A stretch of 64,000 nt of DNA, from assembly GCF_036688685.1 (NCBI RefSeq), contig NZ_JAQQPS010000001.1, positions 186,001 to 250,000 of the forward strand. Direction: 5' to 3'. This document shows positions 28,223-35,857 of the stretch, in pieces (within the stretch, counting starts at the first letter, position 1; every line of letters begins with the position of its first letter). The notes under the pieces were generated by a model that saw nothing but the letters and a program-made list of their open reading frames with translations, ran no database searches and was not told where the DNA came from. This DNA is from JALYUM01 sp036688685 (GTDB taxonomy: Bacteria; Pseudomonadota; Gammaproteobacteria; Burkholderiales; Burkholderiaceae_D). Both the position numbers and the translations under genes were made by a program.

Positions 28223-29973
28223 CGCCGCGCTGGTTGCTCAACCGCCTGCGCTGCATGAGCGTGGCCGAAGTCGCGCACCGCGCTGGCCGGGCGCTGGCCC
28301 GGCCACGCTTGCACCCGCTGGCGCCGCATGCCGATGGCGTGGTGTTCGCCCGCAGCGGCGTACCGGACCTCGACGCGGCCGAACGCGCCGCGCTGCTATT
28401 GGAAGCGGCCAGTATCGACGCCGGCCGCGTGCCCTTGTTCGCGCGCCACACGGTGACGCTGGCGTCGCCCCCGGACTGGAACGCTGCACTCGACCGGGCC
28501 GATATCAAGTACACGTGGGAGCTGAACCGCCACCTGCACCTGGTGCGCCTGGCGCAAGCCTGGGCGCTGACTGGCGCCGAGCGCTGGCGCGCCAGCCTCA
28601 ACGCCCAGTTGCGCAGCTGGCTAGCCCAGTGCCCGCCGACGACCGGACCGAACTGGACCAGCGGCCTGGAACTGGGCATTCGCCTGATCAACTGGAGTCT
28701 CATCTGGCAACTGCTGCACGGCCAGGTTGACGCCGCTGTGCAGGCGCCGTGGCTGGCCAGCATCCGTGCCCATTGCACGATGATTGCGGCGCGGCTGTCG
28801 CGCCATTCCTCGGCGAATAACCACCTGATCGGCGAACTGGCAGGCTTGTATGTGGCCGCCTGCACCTGGCCTTGCTGGCCCGAGTCGCGCGCCTGGCGCG
28901 CGCAGGCGCAGCGCGAGCTCGAAGAACAAATGCAGGTCCAGTTTCACGCCGACGGCGTGCACCGCGAACAAGCGTTTGCGTACCACGTTTTTTGCTGCGA
29001 CTTCCTGTGGCTGGCCGGCTTGCTGGGCCAGGCCAGCGGCGCACCGTTTTCCAGCGCGTACTGGATGCGCCTGCAGCGCGCGCGGGATTTTACGCGCGCG
29101 GCCGCGCAGGTCGGCGCCAACGTCGGCGACGCCGACGATGGCTCTGTCTGGCGTCTGCAATCCGGACACGGTCGCGCAGGGGAGCCCTGGCTGCAGCACC
29201 TGTTTCCCGGCCCGCCGCCGCCCGTCGTGCCCGCACAGCCGGCCTGGGCCTGGCCAGACGCCGGCTACTACCTGTTCGGCACGCCGGGCCGGGTGCAGGG
29301 TATGGTCGACTGCGGCCCGCTCGGCTATCTCGGCATCGCCGCCCACGGCCACGCCGACGCGCTGTCGCTCACACTGCATATCGACAACCTGCCGGTTCTG
29401 GTCGATTCCGGCACCTACGCTTACTGGCGCGAAGCACGCTGGCGCGACTACTTTCGCGGCACGTCGGCGCACAACACGGTGCGGGTTGACGGCCTCGACC
29501 AGTCGGTGGGCGGCGGGCGCTTCCTGTGGCTGCGCAAGGCGCGCACCCGGGTCGATGTCGCACCGAGCTCGGCGACGGATTTTTTCGTGGCCGCCAGCCA
29601 CGACGGCTACCTGCGCCTGCATGACCCGGTGCGGCACCAGCGCAGCATCCGCTTCGCCGACAACGCCCTGGTGGTACACGACCATATTCTGGGTCGGCGC
29701 GTGCATCGCAGCGAAATCTTCTGGCATTTCGCGCCTGACCTGGAGGTGCAACTGGCCGGCCAGGGCGTGCTGGTGCGCACCGCCCGGTACACACTGGCGC
29801 TCGAGGCCAGTTGCGGCACGCTGGAGCTGGTGCGGGGCGCCGACCATCCACCGCTGGGCTGGTACGCGACGGCCTACGATCTCAAGACGCCATGCACCGT
29901 GTTGAGAATCGTTAACGAATCGTCTGACGTGCGCGTCGAGTGCAGGATTACAATATCGTTCTTTGATAAATAG
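28219..29973 (+). CDS. Heparinase II/III family protein (alginate lyase-like domain)
   Basis: 584 aa, overlapping the fusion gene by ATGA. The N-terminal helical domain includes DIKYTWELNRHLHLVRLAQA, NWTSGLELGIRLINW and SSANNHLIGELAGLY. The C-terminal heparinase II/III domain has YLGIAAHGHADALSLTLHI (His-x-His) and FRGTSAHNTVRVDGLDQS. Members are common in capsule/EPS clusters and act as polysaccharide lyases. I see no clear Sec signal peptide, so its compartment is uncertain. It is a second, differently built lyase-like gene in the same locus. Confidence 0.87.
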   Translation: MTPRWLLNRLRCMSVAEVAHRAGRALARPRLHPLAPHADGVVFARSGVPDLDAAERAALLLEAASIDAGRVPLFARHTVTLASPPDWNAALDRADIKYTWELNRHLHLVRLAQAWALTGAERWRASLNAQLRSWLAQCPPTTGPNWTSGLELGIRLINWSLIWQLLHGQVDAAVQAPWLASIRAHCTMIAARLSRHSSANNHLIGELAGLYVAACTWPCWPESRAWRAQAQRELEEQMQVQFHADGVHREQAFAYHVFCCDFLWLAGLLGQASGAPFSSAYWMRLQRARDFTRAAAQVGANVGDADDGSVWRLQSGHGRAGEPWLQHLFPGPPPPVVPAQPAWAWPDAGYYLFGTPGRVQGMVDCGPLGYLGIAAHGHADALSLTLHIDNLPVLVDSGTYAYWREARWRDYFRGTSAHNTVRVDGLDQSVGGGRFLWLRKARTRVDVAPSSATDFFVAASHDGYLRLHDPVRHQRSIRFADNALVVHDHILGRRVHRSEIFWHFAPDLEVQLAGQGVLVRTARYTLALEASCGTLELVRGADHPPLGWYATAYDLKTPCTVLRIVNESSDVRVECRITISFFDK

Positions 29974-29992
29974 TCAACGCGAAAGCTTACCC

Positions 29993-31093
29993 ATGCTGGT
30001 TTACCTGGTCGCCGGGGCCCGTCCCAATTTCATGAAAATCGCGCCCATCGTGCGCGCTTTCCAGGCCCAGCAGCAGCTGTCGTTCAAGATTATCCACACC
30101 GGCCAGCACTATGATCACGACATGAATGCCGTGTTCTTCGACGAGCTCGGCATTCCCGCGCCGGACCTGTTCATGGCCGCCGGCGGCGGCGGCCATGCCG
30201 AGCAGACCGGCAAGATCATGGTTGGCTTCGAAGCACTCTGCATCGCGGCGCGGCCCGCCGCGGTGCTGGTCGTGGGCGACGTCAATTCGACGCTGGCCTG
30301 TTCCATCGTGGCAAAAAAACTCGGCATTCCGGTCGCGCACGTGGAAGCGGGCCTGCGCAGCGGCGACATGAGCATGCCGGAAGAAATCAACCGCCTCGTC
30401 ACCGACAGCATCACCGACTGGTTCTTCGTCACCGAGCCGTCGGGCGTGGCGCACCTGCGCCGCGAAGGCAAACCGGAGGCCAGCATCCATTACGTTGGCC
30501 ACGTGATGGTCGACAATGTCCTGTTCCAGGCCAACAAGCTGGCGCACCTCGACACCAGCGCCTTCGAGGGCGCCGCCTTCAAACGTGCCCATCCGCGTTA
30601 CGGCGTCGTCACGCTGCACCGCCCCAGCAACGTCGACGACCGGCATGCACTGGCCAGCGTGGCCGGTGCATTGCGCGACATTGCCGCCGACCTGCCGCTG
30701 ATCTTCCCGGTGCACCCGCGCACGCGCGCCAAACTCGCGCAGTTCGGCATCGACCTCGGCCCGCATATCACGTTGGCCGGTCCGCAGGGCTATATGGCCT
30801 TCCTGAACCTGTGGAAAGACGCCGCGCTGGTGCTGACCGACTCCGGCGGCCTGCAGGAAGAAACCACGGCGCTGGGTGTGCCTTGCATCACCATGCGCAC
30901 CACCACCGAACGCCCGGTGACGGTGGACGAAGGCTCAAACGTGCTGGCCGGCACCGACCCGGTCAAGATTGTCGCGGCCGCGCGCCAGGTCCTGCGCGGC
31001 GAGGGCAAGCAGGGCCGGCGTCCGCACTTGTGGGATGGCCACGCCGCCGAGCGCATCGTTGCCATCCTGGCGCGCACCCTCGGCGCCATATGA
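29993..31093 (+). CDS. wecB: UDP-N-acetylglucosamine 2-epimerase (non-hydrolysing)
   Basis: 366 aa from MLVYLVAGARPNFMK; a TTG 30 bp upstream is less likely. Family motifs are GARPNFMKIAP, HTGQHYDHDMN, VVGDVNSTLA, HVEAGLRSGDMSMPEEINR and LTDSGGLQEE. It converts UDP-GlcNAc to UDP-ManNAc in the cytosol. The following gene is a WecG/TagA/CpsF transferase, whose classical donors are UDP-ManNAc or UDP-ManNAcA, so the pair plausibly adds a ManNAc-type sugar. Confidence 0.95.
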   Translation: MLVYLVAGARPNFMKIAPIVRAFQAQQQLSFKIIHTGQHYDHDMNAVFFDELGIPAPDLFMAAGGGGHAEQTGKIMVGFEALCIAARPAAVLVVGDVNSTLACSIVAKKLGIPVAHVEAGLRSGDMSMPEEINRLVTDSITDWFFVTEPSGVAHLRREGKPEASIHYVGHVMVDNVLFQANKLAHLDTSAFEGAAFKRAHPRYGVVTLHRPSNVDDRHALASVAGALRDIAADLPLIFPVHPRTRAKLAQFGIDLGPHITLAGPQGYMAFLNLWKDAALVLTDSGGLQEETTALGVPCITMRTTTERPVTVDEGSNVLAGTDPVKIVAAARQVLRGEGKQGRRPHLWDGHAAERIVAILARTLGAI

Positions 31094-31851
31094 ACGCACA
31101 AATTTTGCTGATGGGTTGTAAAATAGACAACCTCACGATGCAAGAGACGCTCGACAAGATTGCCGGTTTCATTCGGGAGCGCACGCCGCACCAGCATGTT
31201 GTCGTCAATGTCGACAAGCTGGTCAAGGCCAGCCGCAGTCCCGCGCTGCGCCGCATCATCAATGCGTGCGCGCTGGTGAACGTCGACGGCATGCCGGTGG
31301 TGTGGGCCTCGCGCCTGCTGGGCACGCCCTTGAAAGAGCGAGTTGCCGGTATCGACCTGTTCGATGCGCTCATGCGGCGCGCGGCAGAATCCGGTTGGCG
31401 CGTATTCTTGCTTGGTGCGCGCGAAGAAGTGGTGGCCGGCGTGGCGGCACACTACCAGAAACAATTGCCCAACCTCGCGATTTGTGGCTGGCGCAACGGC
31501 TATTGGCAGGGCCCGCAGGAAGAGGCGCAAGTGGCCGCGCAAGTGCGCGCCAGCCAGGCCGACCTGTTGTTTGTGGCGATCAGTTCGCCGCAGAAAGAGC
31601 AGTTCCTGGACCGCCACCAGGGCGCGATGCAGGTGCCGTTCGCCATGGGCGTCGGTGGTAGTTTCGACGTGGTGGTGGGCAAAGTGAAACGGGCGCCGCG
31701 CTGGATGCAGCGCGCTGGCCTGGAATGGTTTTACCGGTTTATGCAGGAGCCGCGCAGGATGTTCCGGCGTTATTTTCTTGAAGACACGGCCTTTTTCTGG
31801 CTGCTGCTCAAGGAACTGGCGCAGCGGGCAAAGGCGGCACGACAACGATGA
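31090..31851 (+). CDS. WecG/TagA/CpsF family glycosyltransferase
   Basis: 253 aa, GT26 family, overlapping wecB by ATGA. Motifs: VVVNVDKLVKAS, NACALVNVDGMPVVWASRLLG, AGIDLFDALMRRA, VFLLGAREEVV, FVAISSPQKEQFL and MGVGGSFDVVVGKVKRAPRWMQRAGLEW split in two blocks. The conserved Asp in VDGMPV is the proposed catalytic residue. It adds ManNAc or ManNAcA onto the lipid-linked acceptor, which fits its position after wecB. The C-terminal amphipathic helix suits membrane association. Confidence 0.92.
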   Translation: MNAQILLMGCKIDNLTMQETLDKIAGFIRERTPHQHVVVNVDKLVKASRSPALRRIINACALVNVDGMPVVWASRLLGTPLKERVAGIDLFDALMRRAAESGWRVFLLGAREEVVAGVAAHYQKQLPNLAICGWRNGYWQGPQEEAQVAAQVRASQADLLFVAISSPQKEQFLDRHQGAMQVPFAMGVGGSFDVVVGKVKRAPRWMQRAGLEWFYRFMQEPRRMFRRYFLEDTAFFWLLLKELAQRAKAARQR

Positions 31852-31868
31852 ATGGGAAAGTACGGAAA

Positions 31869-32867
31869 ATGAAAATACTCGTTACAGGCGGCATGGGCTA
31901 CATCGGTTCCCATACCTGCGTTGAATTGATGAAGGCCGGCCACGACGTGGTGGTGGTCGATAACCTGTCGAACGCCAACGCGGCGGTGCAGCAGCGCGTT
32001 GAACACATTGCCGGCCGGCCGCTCGTGTTCGCCCAGGTCGATGTGCGCGACCGTGCCGGCCTGGAAGCCGTGTTTGGCGCGCACCAGATCGACGCCGTGA
32101 TCCACTTTGCCGGCCTGAAAGCCGTCGGCGAATCGGTCGAACAACCCTTGCGCTACTACGACAACAACGTCAATGGCAGCGTGATGCTGTTCGAGACGAT
32201 GGCGAAATTCAATGTCAAGACCCTCGTGTTCAGCTCGTCGGCAACGGTGTACGGCGACCCGGCTTCGGTGCCGATTCTGGAGACCTTCCCGTTGTCGGCC
32301 ACCAACCCGTACGGCCGCAGCAAGCTGATGGTCGAAGACATCCTGCGCGATCTGTCGAAAGCCGAACCGGACTGGCGCATTGCCCTGCTGCGCTACTTCA
32401 ATCCAGTTGGCGCCCACGAAAGCGGCCTGATCGGCGAAGAGCCGAACGGCATCCCGAACAACCTTGTGCCGTATATCGCCCAGGTGGCCAATGGTCAGCG
32501 CGAAAAACTGTCGGTCTACGGCGGCGACTGGCCGACCCCGGACGGCACCGGCCTGCGCGACTATATCCACGTGGTCGACCTCGCCATCGGCCACGTCAAG
32601 ACGCTGGCCAAGCTGGCCCAGGCGCCTGGCACGGTCACCTACAACCTCGGCACTGGACGCGGCAACAGCGTGCTCGAAATGGTGAAGGCGTTCGAAGCGG
32701 CCAGTGGCAAGGTGATTCCGTTCCAGGTGGTCGCGCGCCGGCCCGGCGACATCGCCAAGTGCTACGCCGACCCAGCCAGGGCCCGTGACGAACTCGGCTG
32801 GACTGCCGAGCGCAACATCGCCGAAATGTGCGCCGATTCCTGGCGCTACCAGACAACGCCAAAATAA
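31869..32867 (+). CDS. galE: UDP-glucose 4-epimerase
   Basis: 332 aa from MKILVTGGMGYIGSH; GGGAAAG lies 8 bp upstream. An alternative start at 31848 overlaps the previous stop and adds seven residues. The NAD motif is TGGMGYIGSH, with SSSATVYGDP and catalytic Tyr-Lys in NPYGRSKLMVE. Also diagnostic are YFNPVGAHESGLIGE and YGGDWPTPDGTGLRDYIHV (two blocks). It interconverts UDP-glucose and UDP-galactose to supply precursors for the polysaccharide. Confidence 0.95.
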   Translation: MKILVTGGMGYIGSHTCVELMKAGHDVVVVDNLSNANAAVQQRVEHIAGRPLVFAQVDVRDRAGLEAVFGAHQIDAVIHFAGLKAVGESVEQPLRYYDNNVNGSVMLFETMAKFNVKTLVFSSSATVYGDPASVPILETFPLSATNPYGRSKLMVEDILRDLSKAEPDWRIALLRYFNPVGAHESGLIGEEPNGIPNNLVPYIAQVANGQREKLSVYGGDWPTPDGTGLRDYIHVVDLAIGHVKTLAKLAQAPGTVTYNLGTGRGNSVLEMVKAFEAASGKVIPFQVVARRPGDIAKCYADPARARDELGWTAERNIAEMCADSWRYQTTPK

Positions 32868-32879
32868 TAAGGGACGACA

Positions 32880-34022
32880 ATGAAAGCAATGATTCTCGCG
32901 GCAGGGAAGGGCACCCGGGTGCGTCCTTTGACCTACGATGTGCCAAAACCGATGATTCCGCTGCTGGGCAAGCCGGTCATGGCCTACCTGGTCGAACACC
33001 TGGCCAAGCATGGCGTCGAACAGATCATGGTCAACGTCAGCTATCTGCACGAAAAAATCGAAGAATTCTTCGGCGAAGGGCATCAGTTCGGTGTCCAGAT
33101 CGGCTACTCGTTCGAGGGCTACACCAAGGATGACGGCGAAGTGGTGCCGGAACCGATCGGCTCGGCCGGCGGCATGAAAAAAATCCAGGAATTCGGCGGC
33201 TTTTTCGACGAAACCACCATCGTGCTGTGCGGCGACGCGCTGATCGATCTCGATCTGGGCGCTGCGCTGGCCGAACACAAGGCCAAGGGCGCCATCGCGT
33301 CCGTGATCACGCGCGAAGTGCCGTGGGACAAAGTGTCGAGCTATGGCGTGGTCGTCACCGACGCTGACGGGCGCATCACGCAGTTCCAGGAAAAGCCGAG
33401 CCAGGAAGAAGCCAAATCGAACTTTATCAGTACCGGCATCTACATTTTCGAACCGGAAGCGATCGACCTGATTCCGGCCGGCGTGACGTTCGACATCGGC
33501 GCCGACCTGTTCCCGCTGCTGGCCGAGCGCGGCCTGCCGTTCTACGCCCAGAGCCGCCCGTTCAACTGGCTCGACATCGGCACCATGTCCGACTACTGGG
33601 AAGTGCTGCAGAGCGTGCTGACCGGCGAAGTGCAGCACATGCACGTGCCTGGCACCCAGGTGCGTCCGGGCGTCTGGACCGGGCTCAACACCAGCATTGA
33701 CTGGGACGGCACCACCATCGAAGGCCCGGTGTACATCGGTTCGGGCGTGCGCATCGAGGCCGGCGTGACCATCACGGGACCGTGCTGGATCGGCCACGGC
33801 AGCCATATTTGCGAGGGCGCGGAAATTGTCAGAAGTGTACTTTTCGAGTACACCCGGGTACTACATGATGTAACATTGCAAGAGATGATCGTCTTCAAAG
33901 AATATAGTGTGGACCGCGCCGGGGAGATGAAACATGCTTCCGAATACAGTACCGGCGAGTGGCTCAATGCCCGCGACCGACGCCGTTCGCGCCGGGCCGA
34001 GGCCACCGAACCGCAACCGTAA
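32880..34022 (+). CDS. NDP-sugar pyrophosphorylase (mannose-1-P guanylyltransferase-like) with C-terminal hexapeptide domain
   Basis: 380 aa. The nucleotidyltransferase domain (about 1-235) has LAAGKGTRVRPLT and PKPMIPLLGKPVM, with VLCGDALIDLD as the metal-binding segment and ITQFQEKPSQ. A left-handed beta-helix region (about 255-345; GPVYIGSGVRIEAGVTITGPCWIG in hexapeptide turns) follows. The C-terminal tail is Arg-rich. Sugar and nucleotide specificity cannot be read from sequence. The neighbouring ManC makes a GDP-mannose role possible but partly redundant, so another NDP-sugar is equally possible. Confidence 0.88.
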   Translation: MKAMILAAGKGTRVRPLTYDVPKPMIPLLGKPVMAYLVEHLAKHGVEQIMVNVSYLHEKIEEFFGEGHQFGVQIGYSFEGYTKDDGEVVPEPIGSAGGMKKIQEFGGFFDETTIVLCGDALIDLDLGAALAEHKAKGAIASVITREVPWDKVSSYGVVVTDADGRITQFQEKPSQEEAKSNFISTGIYIFEPEAIDLIPAGVTFDIGADLFPLLAERGLPFYAQSRPFNWLDIGTMSDYWEVLQSVLTGEVQHMHVPGTQVRPGVWTGLNTSIDWDGTTIEGPVYIGSGVRIEAGVTITGPCWIGHGSHICEGAEIVRSVLFEYTRVLHDVTLQEMIVFKEYSVDRAGEMKHASEYSTGEWLNARDRRRSRRAEATEPQP

Positions 34023-34042
34023 CCTCGTACAGAAAGTTTTTG

Positions 34043-35461
34043 ATGAAAATTTATCCCGTCATCCTCTCCGGCGGCGCCGGCACCCGGTTGTGGCCGTTGT
34101 CGCGTGCGGTGATGCCCAAGCAGTTGTTGCCGCTGGTTTCGAACCGCACCATGTTGCAGGACACCGCCTTGCGGGTCGCCGGTGGCCCGGAGTTGATGGC
34201 GCCGCTGATTGTGTGCGGCAATGAACACCGCTTCATGGTGGCTGAGCAAATGCGTGAGATCAATGTCACGCCACTGGGTATCTTGCTCGAACCGGCCGGC
34301 CGCAACACGGCGCCTGCCGTGGCCGCGGCTGCCGCATTTCTGCTGGCGCTCGATCCGCAAGCGGTGATGCTGGTACTGCCGGCCGACCACGTCATCAAGA
34401 ATGGCCCGGCCTTTACGGAAGCCATCGCGCGTGCTGCCGCACTAGTGGGCGAGGGCGCCCTGGCCACCTTCGGGATCGTGCCGCAGGGCCCGGAGACGGG
34501 CTATGGCTACATTCGCCGCGGCGCCGCCGTGGCTGGCACGGATACCGGCTACCAGGTCGAACGCTTCGTCGAAAAGCCGGACCGCGCGACCGCCGAATCG
34601 TTCCTGGCCGACGGCAATTATTATTGGAACAGCGGCATGTTCCTGTTCCGTGCCGACCGCTACCTGTCCGAACTGAAGGAATTTAATCCGGCCATGGCCC
34701 TGGCTGCCGAGTCGGCACTGGGCGCCAGTTACCGCGACCTCGATTTCTGCCGCCTCGACGAAAAAATCTGGAATGCCTGCCCGTCCGATTCGATCGATTA
34801 CGCGGTCATGGAGCGCACCACGCACGCCGTGGTCGTCCCGGCCGACATCGGCTGGAGCGACGTCGGGTCGTGGTCGGCGCTGTGGGAAGTGCAGCAGGGC
34901 GACACTGATGGCAACGTGCTGCGCGGCGACGTGTATGTCGACGGCGTGAAAAACTCGCTGGTGCGTGCCGAGAGCCGCATCGTGGCCGTGGTCGGCCTGG
35001 ACGATGTGGTGGTGGTTGAAACCAACGATGCCGTGCTGGTCGCGCACAAGGACCAGGTCCAGCGCGTCAAGCAGATCGTCGAACACCTGAAATCGCGCGA
35101 GCGTACCGAGCATTTGCACCACAGCAAGGTGTATCGTCCGTGGGGCCACTACGAGGGCATCGATTCAGGCGATCGTTTCCAGGTCAAGCGCATCACGGTG
35201 AAGCCGGGCGAAAAACTGTCGCTGCAAATGCACCATCACCGCGCCGAACACTGGGTGGTCGTCAGCGGGACGGCGCTGGTCACCTGTGGCGACAAGGCTA
35301 CGTTGCTGAGCGAAAACGAGTCGACGTATATTCCTATCGGTATGACGCACCGCCTTGAAAATCCAGGCAAATTACCCCTGCACCTGATCGAAGTGCAATC
35401 TGGCAGTTACCTCGGCGAAGACGATATCGTCCGTTTCGAGGACATTTATAAACGTTCGTGA
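34043..35461 (+). CDS. manC: Bifunctional mannose-1-phosphate guanylyltransferase/mannose-6-phosphate isomerase
   Basis: 472 aa from MKIYPVILSGGAGTRLWP. The N-terminal GMP domain has the pyrophosphorylase loop SGGAGTRLWPLSR, LPADHVI and RFVEKPDR, with DIGWSDVGSW. The C-terminal type II PMI cupin (about 350-472) has RPWGHYEGID, KPGEKLSLQMHHHRAEHW and IPIGMTHRLENPG. It makes GDP-mannose from mannose-6-P isomerisation and mannose-1-P. A phosphomannomutase is not in the window. It is the last gene of the exopolysaccharide run and is followed by strong hairpins. Confidence 0.95.
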   Translation: MKIYPVILSGGAGTRLWPLSRAVMPKQLLPLVSNRTMLQDTALRVAGGPELMAPLIVCGNEHRFMVAEQMREINVTPLGILLEPAGRNTAPAVAAAAAFLLALDPQAVMLVLPADHVIKNGPAFTEAIARAAALVGEGALATFGIVPQGPETGYGYIRRGAAVAGTDTGYQVERFVEKPDRATAESFLADGNYYWNSGMFLFRADRYLSELKEFNPAMALAAESALGASYRDLDFCRLDEKIWNACPSDSIDYAVMERTTHAVVVPADIGWSDVGSWSALWEVQQGDTDGNVLRGDVYVDGVKNSLVRAESRIVAVVGLDDVVVVETNDAVLVAHKDQVQRVKQIVEHLKSRERTEHLHHSKVYRPWGHYEGIDSGDRFQVKRITVKPGEKLSLQMHHHRAEHWVVVSGTALVTCGDKATLLSENESTYIPIGMTHRLENPGKLPLHLIEVQSGSYLGEDDIVRFEDIYKRS

Positions 35462-35463
35462 CC

Positions 35464-35497
35464 TTCAAACAAAAGTGAACCCCTACTTTTGTTTGAA
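35464..35497. terminator. Perfect 13-bp inverted repeat 2 bp after manC
   Basis: TTCAAACAAAAGT (35464-35476) and its exact complement (35485-35497) flank an 8-nt loop. The stem is A/T-rich and a short A-run follows on the plus strand. It could be a bidirectional terminator or mRNA-stabilising end structure for the exopolysaccharide operon. Confidence 0.6.
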
Positions 35498-35498
35498 A

Positions 35499-35558
35499 AA
35501 GCGTAAGCCAAAAATCCCTGGCGGAGCCAGATGATTTTTGGAGGAAAAAGCGACGCTT
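35499..35558. ncRNA. Nested long hairpin, candidate structured RNA or mobile repeat
   Basis: Three concentric stems can be read: AAGCGT/ACGCTT (35499-35504 with 35553-35558), CCAAAAATC/GATTTTTGG (35508-35516 with 35533-35541), and CTGGC/GCCAG (35518-35522 with 35526-35530) closing a GGA loop. I do not recognise a known riboswitch family. It may be a dispersed intergenic repeat or an RNA element. Confidence 0.45.
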
Positions 35559-35611
35559 AGAAGCACGCTGCCAACAATTTCGTCACATTCACGCGACCTT
35601 GTTGCGTGCAC

Positions 35612-35662
35612 AGGCCAGTGCCCCCCCCCGTTCGCGGTAGGGTGGTGACTGGCCTTTTTTTT
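35612..35662 (+). terminator. Rho-independent terminator
   Basis: An 8-bp stem AGGCCAGT (35612-35619)/ACTGGCCT (35648-35655) is followed by a run of eight T (35655-35662). The loop holds a C-run and a complementary GGTAGGGTGG-like stretch. It is about 150 bp past manC and would end the exopolysaccharide transcript. Confidence 0.75.
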
Positions 35663-35857
35663 ATCCTGATTTATGCAACGCGCATGTCGCCAAATTAAGA
35701 CACATATCGGGAGATTCAGGGAATTAGTCCCTTTGGCCCAAGCGCCGTCATCATTTTGTCATTTGCTCAAAGTACTATCGTTTTTGCTAATAGCTCGTTA
35801 CTTATTGCTAACAGATTTATCGACGGCTTCGACTACCCACCCTGACAGGATGATGCA

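Larger units (their letters stand above)
35462..35857. other. Structured non-coding gap between manC and the nuclease gene
   Basis: This 396-bp region contains, in order, a 13-bp perfect inverted repeat, a nested hairpin, a terminator with T-run, and about 190 bp of AT-rich DNA before the nuclease start. A 62-codon open frame ending at 35861 has no ribosome-binding site or recognisable motif and is not called. No clear promoter hexamers were found. Confidence 0.6.
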
